Below are positions 1-8,253 of a stretch of DNA of 64,000 nt, one piece after another. The stretch is from Ornithinibacillus gellani. GTDB lineage: Bacteria; Bacillota; Bacilli; Bacillales; Amphibacillaceae. Below the pieces are notes generated by a model. The model saw nothing but the letters and a program-made list of their open reading frames with translations. It was not told the origin of the DNA and searched no databases. The position numbers and the translations under genes are program-made. How positions within the stretch are numbered: position 1 is the stretch's first letter; each line of letters begins with the position of its first letter. The stretch lies in NCBI RefSeq assembly GCF_003730295.1, contig NZ_QTSZ01000007.1, positions 1-64,000 of the forward strand, written 5' to 3'.

Positions 1-142
1 TATGACCGTAATCAATTGTCATCTCATAATTACATTGTATTTTTTCTTTTGATTTAATGCGTTAAATATATGTCCTTAAAGTAAAAACATTGATGTTAAT
101 GGATTTTTAGTAATTTACTCTTGATAACACGTGTCACCAAGT

Positions 143-268
143 ATGGAAGACATTAATGTAACAAAACGTCTAGGTGAGGCTGGAAAGATGATGGGTATTG
201 AGATTTTGGATCATATCATTGTGGGCCATGAGAAATATACTAGTTTGAAAGAAAAAGGATATCTATAA
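143..268 (+). pseudogene. radC: 3' remnant of a RadC/JAB-domain gene
   Basis: The frame from 143 to the stop at 266-268 encodes the end of a RadC-type protein: [16 protein letters not shown], then [11 protein letters not shown], then SLKEKGYL. Family RadC proteins end with the same pattern (VTKRL..AGKI.GI..LDH.I.G...SLKE.G). The JAMM metal-binding histidines and the rest of the protein are missing, and an in-frame TAA lies five codons upstream of the ATG, so only about 41 codons survive. RadC-like genes are common cargo of phages and integrative elements. I read this as decay of an integrated element that continues to the left of the window. Confidence 0.75.
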
Positions 269-280
269 AAAATATTTCAT

Positions 281-330
281 AGGAAAGTCAGTGAATGTGC
301 TAGAAATAGCACCAACACTGGCTTTCTCCT
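281..330. repeat. Two-tier stem-loop after the radC remnant
   Basis: An outer arm AAAGTCAGTG pairs with CACTGGCTTT (one G-T pair), and between them GTGCTA and TAGCAC close a GAAA tetraloop. There is no run of T on either side, so a simple intrinsic terminator is doubtful. The stretch 331-601 holds no gene I can support. Confidence 0.5.
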
Positions 331-601
331 AAAATCATCAAGTTATGGGCTAAAGTTTGAAAAAGTCATCACTTTTTTGATGGGTACCGCTATTGAAATG
401 ACCTTAAACCCTGGTATATAGGAGTTTCCTAAGAATTTTGTATAGATACTAAAATCCGCCAAAAATTAAAATTGCTCAATTACTATGTATTAATCCGCTA
501 TTACCCCAAATTGTAACATTGGATTTTGAAATACCTCTAGTATATGTTGCATAGTAACAGTGTATAAAAGTGTCATATTTCCTTGATATACAAGACTTTA
601 T

Positions 602-1432
602 CTATGGTTGCACATTATTACAAATTACTCGTATATCAATAGAGCCTGTTCTATTTGATTCATGCTCTTTCAATAGTTCAAGTTTTACTATATTATGCGG
701 TGTTACTACTTGTGTTCCATATAAGATTGGTAGATATGTCTTTGCCATGTTATCTAAGTCTTTGGATTGTACCGCTCCTTTAAAGTGCAGCTTTACAGCA
801 TATTCATTTGCAGCCACGATTTTAAATCCATCCTTGTAGATAAGTTGTCCCACATGATGATGTAATAACTCAATGTGAGGATAGAAATTCTCCTCATCAA
901 AGCCACCGGAAAGCATCGGTTTACTCTTGGACACAATATACGTAGTAAGGCTATTAAACTGAAGTATAGTATTTTGAGTTAAATGGTCATAAATACGAAG
1001 ATCAATACTATCTGAGGGAATACTAGTCCTCTTTCTTGAACCTGAACTAGTCAAATACAAGTTAATTTTCAAAGAATAGATCTCAGCATCATTAAATACT
1101 ATTTCACGGTTAATTGCATCTACAATAGCTTTTACTGAATCAAGTAGGTTAAGCTCCTTATGAGATCTTGATGTTGTGATATTTATATCAACACCATAAA
1201 CACCCTTAGGAAGGGGTAGCTGAATGTTCTTTTGGTTGGAAATTGCGCGTAATACCATGGATATCTTCCCCTGAAAATCCATCATAGAGGTATTCTGTAA
1301 TCGTTCGGTTCCTTTTGAGCTTGAATGTGGCATCTCCATTGGCTGATCATGTATAACTATATGACTACCCCCGTCATGTTCTATTAATACACTCTTATCC
1401 ATAATCTTTGCTCTAATCTTATTGTATGTCAT
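602..1432 (-). CDS. Protein with two RusA-like halves (possible Holliday-junction resolvase relative)
   Basis: A protein of about 276 residues with no secure family match. Two stretches resemble the RusA fold. Around residues 65-145, LLDSVKAIVDAIN...FNDAEIYSLKI follows the RusA order of strand, helix and D..I strand, but the acidic pair is altered. Around residues 210-270, KDLDNMAKTYLPIL carries the D-DN signature of RusA catalysis. RusA resolves four-way junctions as a dimer, so a fused degenerate/active pair is my inference. The ATG at 1432 overlaps the upstream stop as ATGA, which suggests coupled translation. An upstream ATG at 1444 has its AAGGGG immediately adjacent and is less likely. 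Hypothetical protein is the safe label. Confidence 0.5.
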   Translation of the reverse strand: MTYNKIRAKIMDKSVLIEHDGGSHIVIHDQPMEMPHSSSKGTERLQNTSMMDFQGKISMVLRAISNQKNIQLPLPKGVYGVDINITTSRSHKELNLLDSVKAIVDAINREIVFNDAEIYSLKINLYLTSSGSRKRTSIPSDSIDLRIYDHLTQNTILQFNSLTTYIVSKSKPMLSGGFDEENFYPHIELLHHHVGQLIYKDGFKIVAANEYAVKLHFKGAVQSKDLDNMAKTYLPILYGTQVVTPHNIVKLELLKEHESNRTGSIDIRVICNNVQP

Positions 1433-2283
1433 AGAATCATACATCCCCTTATGTTGTCTAACTTCTTGTCTTTCACTTTTTTCTCAGATAAATGATATGG
1501 TCGTAAAACGAAATGTTCCTTTAAGCCATTGCTTTTAGGTACTACTAAACTGTCCCCTATGTATTCACCTTTTATAAAGCCAACCTTTACAACTTTAAAT
1601 AAATCCATAGATAATAACAGCTCTATTGTTTTAATCACCTGTTTCTCCGATTTTTTTACATTGTAATAGAATGAAGGTTCGACATGAATTGCATTACTTT
1701 CTATATGTACAGAGTCAGGATTTACTCCACCAAAATAGCTTAACCAACAGTTACCATACAAAAGTAGATAAACCTTCAGCTTTGTGTATGTCCATATTCT
1801 ATCGGATGTGGACGTGTTTTCTAGCATTATATTAGTAACTGCATCTGCCGGCAGCATAATATACCCTTGATTCCTTTGTTTCAATTCACTTGTATGGAAC
1901 GCTATAGATTTGCAGCTTATATATGTATTGGTAAATGGATCGTAATCTGGCGCAGTTAATAATTCTGCTTGAAACATTTGCTGTTTATGGGAATTGGTTC
2001 TCTCTATAAAATAATGAGCCTCTAGCCATCCCAATGCATTATTAAGTTGAGAACGATTCAAATTCAAATCCTGCTGCATTTCACTTTTGGCCTTCTTCAC
2101 CCTCTGATATCTCCATTCATATGACCTACACAGGTATATATAAAGTTTAAAAGTAATAAGGTCAGGAAAATCTGGGTAAATATCTGAAAATATCTTTCTT
2201 TGAATAATAAACTGACCATTCCTAGATATGTTAAATTGGTTAGGTTTTGTGTCGTTCACAATATACCTTGCTAAATTTTTCAA
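1429..2283 (-). CDS. Hypothetical protein with winged-helix-like segment (replication-initiator-like)
   Basis: A 284-residue protein that starts at a TTG with AAGGAG seven bases upstream. Residues about 25-105 (IFSDIYPDFPDLITFKLYIYLCRSYEW..., then KSEMQQDLNLNRSQLNNALGWLEAHYFIER) read as a winged-helix module of the kind found in plasmid or element replication and DnaD-like proteins. A second helical segment, KKSEKQVIKTIELLLSMDLFKV, near residue 215 could be another. It is the first gene of a leftward pair with the RusA-like gene and is divergent from the Xre regulator. The function is not established. A replication or maintenance role for the element is only an inference. Confidence 0.5.
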   Translation of the reverse strand: MKNLARYIVNDTKPNQFNISRNGQFIIQRKIFSDIYPDFPDLITFKLYIYLCRSYEWRYQRVKKAKSEMQQDLNLNRSQLNNALGWLEAHYFIERTNSHKQQMFQAELLTAPDYDPFTNTYISCKSIAFHTSELKQRNQGYIMLPADAVTNIMLENTSTSDRIWTYTKLKVYLLLYGNCWLSYFGGVNPDSVHIESNAIHVEPSFYYNVKKSEKQVIKTIELLLSMDLFKVVKVGFIKGEYIGDSLVVPKSNGLKEHFVLRPYHLSEKKVKDKKLDNIRGCMIL

Positions 2284-2303
2284 TGGTATTCTCCTTACTT
2301 GTT

Positions 2304-2362
2304 ATTATATAATTCAATAATTCTATTATATAATTGACTATATAGTACAATGTTGGTAAAAT
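2304..2362 (+). promoter_or_regulatory. Divergent control region with twin ATTATATAATT boxes and a sigma-A promoter
   Basis: The same 11-mer ATTATATAATT, palindromic in its central ten bases, occurs at 2304-2314 and 2325-2335, exactly 21 bp apart, so on the same face of the helix. The second copy overlaps a -35 TTGACT (2334-2339), which is followed after 17 bp by -10 TAAAAT (2357-2362). This suits autorepression of the Xre gene that starts at 2400, and perhaps control of the leftward pair. Operator function is an inference. Confidence 0.6.
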
Positions 2363-2399
2363 AAAATCAAGAATTAAATAAACAGGAGTTGAATGCACG

Positions 2400-3092
2400 A
2401 TGCCTAAAATACATATTGATACATATGATTTTCAATATCTTAAAAGGTCTACTATAGGTGAAAGGTTGAAATTCTTTCGTCATCACATAATGCAGTACAG
2501 TCATAATTCGGATGATTTTACAATTACATCTCTTGGTTCTCGCCTTGAAGTATCTCCTCAAACAATTTCATCAATTGAAAGAGGTAGTTCCAAGAACCCC
2601 TCATTTCTTATTGTTCATAAACTAACAAAAGAATATGGAGTACCTCTGGAATCCGTTACAGATGAATTCTATATGAGTGAGGAAAGGTTATTTGCTATAG
2701 GTAAGCCTGAGGAACCAATAATCATTGACGATGAAGATTTCATCATTGAGGATACAGATGAATATAGTACTGTTATTAATGATGAAAACGAGAAGGATAA
2801 GAACTTTTTTGACTTTGATGAAATAAAGGGGATTTTACTATATAACTGCTTAGGCAGAAGTGAAATTGAACCTATATATCATATTCAGTTTAAGGAAGAC
2901 ATTACTGATGATGAAATAGAACATTTGATTTCGAGGCTTCTTCTTGAGACTACAACCCTATCTAAAAAGAAATTTGAAACATCTAAAGCTGTTCATCCAT
3001 TACAAGAAGCCGTTGAAATTATCAATCGTCACAACAAGGTTCTGTCTGCTGATGAACTTTTAAATCTTCTTACTAATAAGGAGACCAAATAA
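2400..3092 (+). CDS. Xre-family helix-turn-helix regulator with acidic tail
   Basis: A 230-residue protein. Residues about 16-75 form a Cro/C1-type helix-turn-helix (GERLKFFRHHIMQY..., LGSRLEVSPQTISSIERGSS, then a scaffold helix ending near SVTDEFY). Residues 90-135 are rich in Asp and Glu, and the rest has no recognised domain. No ImmA-type peptidase follows, so switching by proteolysis is not evident. It lies between the divergent RusA-like pair and the recombinase, the usual place of a regulator controlling element maintenance or excision. A sigma-A promoter and twin palindromes sit just upstream. Confidence 0.8.
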   Translation: MPKIHIDTYDFQYLKRSTIGERLKFFRHHIMQYSHNSDDFTITSLGSRLEVSPQTISSIERGSSKNPSFLIVHKLTKEYGVPLESVTDEFYMSEERLFAIGKPEEPIIIDDEDFIIEDTDEYSTVINDENEKDKNFFDFDEIKGILLYNCLGRSEIEPIYHIQFKEDITDDEIEHLISRLLLETTTLSKKKFETSKAVHPLQEAVEIINRHNKVLSADELLNLLTNKETK

Positions 3093-3119
3093 ATTAAGTA
3101 TCTTATGGAGGGATAAAAC

Positions 3120-3263
3120 GTGCAAAATAGCTCAACCCACAGTCTCGTTGAAGAACTAAAAGTAGAGGAACAAAAAAGAGAAGCTTTTTTAGATCACCTG
3201 GCATCTATTATTGAAAGTACTTTATCTAAGAGTGATGTAACTGACAACGAAAAGAATCGCTAA
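3120..3263 (+). CDS. Small 47-residue protein between regulator and recombinase
   Basis: A GTG start at 3120 is preceded by GGAGGG at the right distance. The protein is short, charged and probably helical (MQNSSTHSLVEELKVEEQ..., ending TDNEKNR). It ends 16 bp before the recombinase ATG, whose AAGGAGG lies just after this stop, so the two are probably co-transcribed. Recombination directionality factors of serine integrases are small and diverse and often lie near the integrase, but nothing in the sequence proves that role. It could simply be an orphan ORF. Confidence 0.5.
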   Translation: MQNSSTHSLVEELKVEEQKREAFLDHLASIIESTLSKSDVTDNEKNR

Positions 3264-3279
3264 TTAAGGAGGAGTTTTA

Positions 3280-5139
3280 ATGATTAAAGGAGTAATCTAC
3301 GCACGAGTAAGTACAGAGGAACAAGCAACAGAAGGATACAGTATTGAAGCACAGAAACAGCTTCTCTACGATTATGCAAAACAACGTGACATTCAGATCA
3401 TTGATGAATATATCGATGAGGGAAGAAGTGGAAAAAGTATTGAGGGTAGGCCACAAATGCAGCGTCTACTTAAGGAATCAAAAAATGGAGAATTTGATAC
3501 TGTTATAACATATAAACTAGACCGATTGGCACGTAAAACAAGGGATTCACTTGAAATTGTTGAAACTCTTGAACGCCACAATGTTCAACTAATGAGTTAT
3601 TCAGAGAACATTGATACTACTACACCTGGTGGAAAGATGTTCTACACAGTAATGAGTTCTGTTGCTGAAATGGAGCGGGCAACGATAATTGATCGTGTTA
3701 AGATGGGAATGAATCAACGAGCTAATCAAGGAATGTGGAATGGTGGAATAGTGCTTGGTTATGATGTGATTAACAAGGAACTTATCATCAATGAAAGTGA
3801 AGCAAAGATTGTAAAAGAGATATTTATCTTAGCAAGTAAAGGCCATGGCTATAAGAAAGTTGCTTATGAAATGAACAAGCTTGGTTATAAAACAAAAAAG
3901 AAGAAGGATTTCTCCATTGCTACTATTAAAGGTATTTTAGAGAATCCCTTATACATAGGAAAAATTCGTTATAATCAGCATGAGAATTGGTCTGAGAAAA
4001 GAAGAAAAGGTAAAAATGATAATCCGATTATAAGAGATGGTATACACACTCCAATAATCGAGATGGAGCTTTGGAATCAAGTACAGCAAAAATTGAAAAC
4101 ACGCTCCTTCCGTCCAGCACAATCGTCAAAACCATACTTCTTAGGTCGATTACTTCGTTGTCCCGAATGCGGATATGGAATGACTGCAGCAAAGTCCAGG
4201 GGTAAAAATGGCAAGCAATATAGACTTTATCAATGTGGTCAGTATAAAAACAAAGGTAGAACTGCATGCCAAGCCCATACCATTAATGCGGACAAGGCTG
4301 AACAATATGTAATCAATGAATTAAAGCATATTGTAACACTTCCCTATTTTATCGAGAAGTTAGTCAATAAAATGAATAACGAGAGATTGAAAGCTGAATC
4401 TCCATTACTAGATGAGAAAAAACGGCTGCTTAAAAACAAAAAGAAAACAGAAAAGCAATTAGACAATTTAGTTACATTGCTAATGGATGATCCCGATTTA
4501 AGGGATATTTATAGTAAAAAAATGCTAGAACAGAAAAAACAACTGGTTACCATTGAGAGTCATATAGAGAAGGTTGAAAAAGAGCTACAAACTATCAGTA
4601 AAGATCCCATCGATGCTGAAGCACTGACTCATCTTCTCAAAAACATTGATACTCTTCTGGATAAAGCAGATGCTACAGAAAAGAAGGAGCTGCTTTCACT
4701 CTTTATAAAGGATATCCAAATAACCAAAGAAAAGGTATCTCACAAGGAAGGTAGACAAATCAAGTGTATCAATCTGATGTTTGACTTCACCATTGAGGCC
4801 TTACAAGGTAGCTCTAGTATCTTAATTAATAAAATGTCTGAAATAAACTGCATTGCACCACTAGATACAACCTTTATGGAAGAGCCATTTTCAAGGGAGG
4901 AAAACTTTAGGGAAGCCTTAACTTCCCTTAATATTTTACCCTTATTTATGATACGGTTCTCCCCTAATTATCCTAAACCCCCGATACACCTGCTCCAACA
5001 ACATCAGTCGCATCAACTGATGTGGAAAAGTCAGCTTGGAAAAGGACCAGGTGTCGTTGCTGCGGTTTTGGATGGCTTGGCTGAGGCCGAGGGAGCCGCC
5101 GATGATGAAGGTGATATGGCTTTTGCCGTAGGTACTTAA
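3280..5139 (+). CDS. Large serine recombinase; frame runs through att into antisense rlmH
   Basis: A site-specific DNA integrase of the large serine recombinase family. Residues 1-150 are the resolvase catalytic domain with nucleophile Ser11 in YARVSTEEQ and the downstream LDRLAR motif. Residues about 160-270 are the recombinase domain. A zinc ribbon starts with C294 and C297 (RCPECGYGM) and a second cysteine pair follows ([12 protein letters not shown]). A long coiled coil spans about 370-470. The start has a strong AAGGAGG. The reading frame has no stop before the element boundary at about 4942 and takes a further 65 codons from the antisense strand of rlmH, so the 619-residue product has a chromosome-encoded tail. 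The natural end in the excised circle cannot be seen here. It is probably the enzyme that integrated this element. Confidence 0.9.
   Translation: MIKGVIYARVSTEEQATEGYSIEAQKQLLYDYAKQRDIQIIDEYIDEGRSGKSIEGRPQMQRLLKESKNGEFDTVITYKLDRLARKTRDSLEIVETLERHNVQLMSYSENIDTTTPGGKMFYTVMSSVAEMERATIIDRVKMGMNQRANQGMWNGGIVLGYDVINKELIINESEAKIVKEIFILASKGHGYKKVAYEMNKLGYKTKKKKDFSIATIKGILENPLYIGKIRYNQHENWSEKRRKGKNDNPIIRDGIHTPIIEMELWNQVQQKLKTRSFRPAQSSKPYFLGRLLRCPECGYGMTAAKSRGKNGKQYRLYQCGQYKNKGRTACQAHTINADKAEQYVINELKHIVTLPYFIEKLVNKMNNERLKAESPLLDEKKRLLKNKKKTEKQLDNLVTLLMDDPDLRDIYSKKMLEQKKQLVTIESHIEKVEKELQTISKDPIDAEALTHLLKNIDTLLDKADATEKKELLSLFIKDIQITKEKVSHKEGRQIKCINLMFDFTIEALQGSSSILINKMSEINCIAPLDTTFMEEPFSREENFREALTSLNILPLFMIRFSPNYPKPPIHLLQQHQSHQLMWKSQLGKGPGVVAAVLDGLAEAEGAADDEGDMAFAVGT
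4909..4928. repeat. Inverted repeat at the element/rlmH boundary
   Basis: AGGGAAG and CTTCCCT pair across a six-base loop, 13 bp inside the element from the rlmH stop codon. It lies within the recombinase frame. On the minus strand it could slow transcription leaving rlmH, though the T tract is poor. It could also be part of the attachment arm. Confidence 0.4.
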
Positions 5140-5421
5140 GTTTTCTATATCCTTTGCCAGCTGTTCGGAGCTGCGCATTTTGCCGTTGATTTCCAGGGTG
5201 ATGACGTGGCTGTCTGGGTGTATATGGGAGAGGATGCGCTCCCCTTCTTTGTCCTTTACGATGGCGGCGTCTTTGCTGTTGATGTTGTCTGGTGTTTTTT
5301 CGTCGGGGACTTCGATGATCTGCAGCTTGGCGTAGCTGGAGAGTCGTTTTTTATATTCGTCGATGCCTTGTTTTAAGTATTTTTCTTTTATTTTTCCGAC
5401 GGCGATGATGCTGATTTTCAT
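4942..5421 (-). CDS. rlmH: 23S rRNA pseudouridine-1915 N3-methyltransferase
   Basis: RlmH, a SPOUT-fold methyltransferase of 159 residues, methylates the pseudouridine at 1915 of 23S rRNA with S-adenosylmethionine. The sequence shows the family start [16 protein letters not shown], the SAM knot region FIIGGSLGL, and the invariant end RGEPYHK. The length is normal, so integration of the neighbouring element has preserved the coding sequence. In many Firmicutes rlmH directly follows the wal operon; here 13.6 kb separates it from htrC. Confidence 0.97.
   Translation of the reverse strand: MKISIIAVGKIKEKYLKQGIDEYKKRLSSYAKLQIIEVPDEKTPDNINSKDAAIVKDKEGERILSHIHPDSHVITLEINGKMRSSEQLAKDIENLSTYGKSHITFIIGGSLGLSQAIQNRSNDTWSFSKLTFPHQLMRLMLLEQVYRGFRIIRGEPYHK
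4944..4959 (-). other. Attachment core in the 3' end of rlmH (SCC-type att)
   Basis: On the minus strand this reads GAACCGTATCATAAAT, which encodes the rlmH end GEPYHK. The staphylococcal cassette (SCC) attachment consensus, recalled as GARGCDTATCAYAART, differs at one base. The AT-rich recombinase element begins immediately downstream. The matching core at the far end of the element is not in the window. Confidence 0.7.
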
Positions 5422-5518
5422 AGGATGTTCGCCTGCCTTTCTGCTGTAATGGATTAATGGGTTTGTTTTTCATTTTATTTATTATGTCATGCTTTGGCGT
5501 GCTGCAATCGGTTGCGTA

Positions 5519-6112
5519 TTACGGCTTACGGACGCGCATGAATTTGTAATAGAAATAAATGCCGGCGATGATGACGGCTAGGATTGAGACGGGTAGTAAA
5601 TATGGGTAGGTTGCGTGTAGTATGTTTTCCCATCTTGGGCCGAGAAAATAGCCGAATGATACAAAAGTGGTGGCCCATGCAAAGGCGCCGCCGACGGTAT
5701 AAATGATAAAGGTTGGAAAGGACAGTCGCATGATGCCGGAGAAGTAGCCGGTAAAATGGCGGACGCCCGGTATGAAAAAGGAAACAAATACGACCTTGTT
5801 TCCGAAGCGGTCATACCATTTTTGGACGGCTTGTCTGCGTTTTGGTCCGAGAAAGAATTTGCTGCCGTGCTTTTCGAAAAATGGTGCGCCGAGCTTATAA
5901 CCGATTAAATAGGTTGCGGACATACCGAGTGATGTGCCGATTCCTGCGAATAGAATATTAACGATATATATTAAATCGCCCTGGTAAGCCAGTACGCCGG
6001 AAAAACCCATGACGGTTCCTCCTGGAAATGGCAAAAACAAAAACTCCATGAATAGCCCAAAGCCCAGCACGAAATAGCCGTATTCAGCAAACCAAACCAC
6101 AATGTCTTCCAT
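5519..6112 (-). CDS. DedA/SNARE-associated family membrane protein
   Basis: An integral membrane protein of about 197 residues in the DedA (VTT domain) family, whose members act as phospholipid or polyprenyl-phosphate translocases and support proton-motive force and envelope stress tolerance. Visible features are an N-terminal hairpin with FLFLPFPGGTVMGFSG, the conserved block KHGSKFFLGPKRRQAVQKWYDRFGNKVVFVSFFIPGVR, and late hydrophobic segments. I chose the ATG at 6112 because GAGGAG lies seven bases upstream; a longer frame from 6130 lacks a site. The exact substrate is unknown. Confidence 0.85.
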   Translation of the reverse strand: MEDIVVWFAEYGYFVLGFGLFMEFLFLPFPGGTVMGFSGVLAYQGDLIYIVNILFAGIGTSLGMSATYLIGYKLGAPFFEKHGSKFFLGPKRRQAVQKWYDRFGNKVVFVSFFIPGVRHFTGYFSGIMRLSFPTFIIYTVGGAFAWATTFVSFGYFLGPRWENILHATYPYLLPVSILAVIIAGIYFYYKFMRVRKP

Positions 6113-6185
6113 ACACAGTCTCCTCGCCAACCAATCCGATTCTTGCGATATCCATCTCTATTCCTTACGAACGAATGCTACAATA

Positions 6186-6201
6186 TGTTTCACGTGAAGC
6201 A
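6186..6201. promoter_or_regulatory. parS-like ParB-binding site
   Basis: TGTTTCACGTGAAGCA matches the Bacillus parS consensus TGTTNCACGTGAAACA at 15 of 16 positions. It sits in the intergenic space between the DedA and carboxypeptidase genes, about 55 kb left of dnaA. It would serve as a ParB loading site. Confidence 0.75.
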
Positions 6202-6378
6202 ATTGCCGATGATGCCGTAAGCGTGGGCTTTTGCGATCATCAACATCAGAATATTCGACAAAATTTCTAATCACAGTATAGCAGAATTTGGCTGTGAAAT
6301 CTAAGTATGATGGTACATATTTCCTATATGGTTGCTATTTGCGTGAATTTTTGTGAAAGGGACCTTTTTTGAACGTGA

Positions 6379-6415
6379 AAAAGCGCCTTCCCTCGTTTGT
6401 GGAAAGGCGCTTTTT
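6379..6415 (-). terminator. Intrinsic terminator of the D,D-carboxypeptidase gene
   Basis: AAAAGCGCCTTCC pairs with GGAAAGGCGCTTTT around a nine-base loop. T runs lie on both sides, so it can stop transcription from either direction. Confidence 0.85.
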
Positions 6416-6423
6416 GTTATTTT

Positions 6424-8022
6424 TTATTTGAATTCATGAGATGCAAGTATTGTGGCGATCTCGTCTTGGATATCGGTCATGCTGCCGCTTTTGTAATTAT
6501 TCATCATGATAGAGAAGGTGAGTTTTTCGCCATCCTTGGACGTGACATAGCCTGCGAGTGTGCTTACCCCTGTTAAGGAGCCTGTTTTCGCGATGACATT
6601 TTCCTTCGTTGGCTCTTCCGTCATGCGGTAGCGCAATGTGCCGCCAACGAGCCGCTCCGGGTGTCCTGCGAGTGGTAAGGCTGTTTCCAAATACGGGAAC
6701 CAGTCTTTATCCTGGATGGCATAGAATAAATAGGACAGTTCATTCGCTTGGATGAGATTTTTATGGGACATGCCTGAGCCGTCACGAAGCAATACGTATT
6801 CTGTATTCAGATTTAAATCCTTCAGTACGTTTGCCGCTACTTCCAGCCCTTTATCCCAGCTCCCTTCATCATGTACGACTTTGCCCACTTCTTTCGTGAG
6901 GATTTCCCCATGACCATTATTGCTGAGCTTCAAAAATGTGATGAGAATATCCTTCAACGGCATCGATTCTTTTACGGCCAGCTGTTTCGTTTTAGCTGGT
7001 GCGGTTCCTGTTTTCACCTTGCTGTTGCCGATGAGTTTAATTCCTTCTGCTTGAAGGGCCCGATGGAATACATCCAGCACATAGCCGGTTGGCTCCCAAA
7101 CCGAGCGCCATTGTCGGACTTGGTTGGCTTCCTGTGGCAGCTCACCGGTAATAATCATATGATTCGTACCATGCTCCCGTTCAATCGATATCGTATTGCC
7201 AGTCGCGCCGGAAATTGTTTTTGCTTTATTGATGACCTTCACATAGGATGTTTCGGGAATGATGTTGACTTTTGGTTTACTGCCAGGCTTCTTTCCGGGA
7301 TCAACCTCCACAATCACTGTGCCTGTATCGTAATCCTCGTTTGGAGACATCGTCAGTGCGGAAATCTGTGCACCCGTGTAATACGGTTCGTCATCCCAAT
7401 TCAGGTCTGTAGATAGTCGTACGTCATCATACCAGCTATCATCGCCAATAAGGTCGCCTTTAATTTTATGAATACCTTGTTGCTTTAATTGCTTGGCGAG
7501 CGTTTCCAATCCGTCCTGCATTAAGGTTGGATCGCCTTTTCCAACTAAGTAGACATTGCCATGCAGTACCTTCCCTTTCAGATTACCATCTGTCCGTACC
7601 TCTGTCGAAAAGCGGTAATCCGGCCCGAGCGTTTCCAATGCCGAAATCGATGTGATCATCTTTTGATTGGATGCGGGATGCAGCATGACGTCCCCATCAT
7701 GCGTATACAGCAAGGTTCCGTCACTTGCCTTGCGCACGCTGACACCCGTGATGCTTCCAATTAGCTGATCGTCCGCTAATATGGCATCGATTTTTTCCGC
7801 TAGTTCCTCGTCGATGTCCTCTACATCTGTTCTTGTCAGTTCCGTCTTGTTAGCTTGTACACCTGTCTTGTCAGCACCTTCTGCAGACACCGTTGACCCA
7901 ACCGCAGCCTGATGCAATTCATTTACAGTGCCCGTCTGTTCCCCCGTGGACAAGGGTAGGAAAATAAGCAGGGCAAGCAAAAGAGCAGCACCAATTCTAT
8001 TCCAGCTTTTGCGGTTTTGCAT
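6424..8022 (-). CDS. dacC: D-alanyl-D-alanine carboxypeptidase/endopeptidase, peptidase family S13 (PBP4 type)
   Basis: A secreted low-molecular-weight penicillin-binding protein that trims peptidoglycan stem peptides. From the ATG at 8022 it has about 532 residues. A signal peptide lies at about 9-26, then a spacer, then the catalytic SxxK motif S118-N-Q-K121. Later come SGMSHKN (the SxN-type box) and KTGSLTG (the KTG box). The large insertion between the first two boxes is typical of S13 enzymes. A GTG at 8034 is in frame but overlaps the ribosome site AAAGGTGG, so the ATG is preferred. The gene stands alone with its own terminator. The symbol follows the B. subtilis S13 enzyme and is tentative. 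Confidence 0.85.
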   Translation of the reverse strand: MQNRKSWNRIGAALLLALLIFLPLSTGEQTGTVNELHQAAVGSTVSAEGADKTGVQANKTELTRTDVEDIDEELAEKIDAILADDQLIGSITGVSVRKASDGTLLYTHDGDVMLHPASNQKMITSISALETLGPDYRFSTEVRTDGNLKGKVLHGNVYLVGKGDPTLMQDGLETLAKQLKQQGIHKIKGDLIGDDSWYDDVRLSTDLNWDDEPYYTGAQISALTMSPNEDYDTGTVIVEVDPGKKPGSKPKVNIIPETSYVKVINKAKTISGATGNTISIEREHGTNHMIITGELPQEANQVRQWRSVWEPTGYVLDVFHRALQAEGIKLIGNSKVKTGTAPAKTKQLAVKESMPLKDILITFLKLSNNGHGEILTKEVGKVVHDEGSWDKGLEVAANVLKDLNLNTEYVLLRDGSGMSHKNLIQANELSYLFYAIQDKDWFPYLETALPLAGHPERLVGGTLRYRMTEEPTKENVIAKTGSLTGVSTLAGYVTSKDGEKLTFSIMMNNYKSGSMTDIQDEIATILASHEFK

Positions 8023-8253
8023 GTGTATCGCCACCTTTATTTACATTTGATTCCAGTATACTGTAATATATTCCAAAATACACGAGTAAATACTTGAATT
8101 TTCTAAAAATGGTTACTTCGTAGGACAGGCCTGGTTCGTTACGCGAAGTTTCTAGTTTATGCATCGGTCTTTTGATTCATGCAACATTCACATCGCAACC
8201 AGAAAAAATTATGATATGATATATATCTATTCACATGGAGAGGGATGAAAAGT

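Noticed and set aside
570-839. 89-codon plus-strand frame
   Set aside because: Opposite strand of the RusA-like gene, with no ribosome site.
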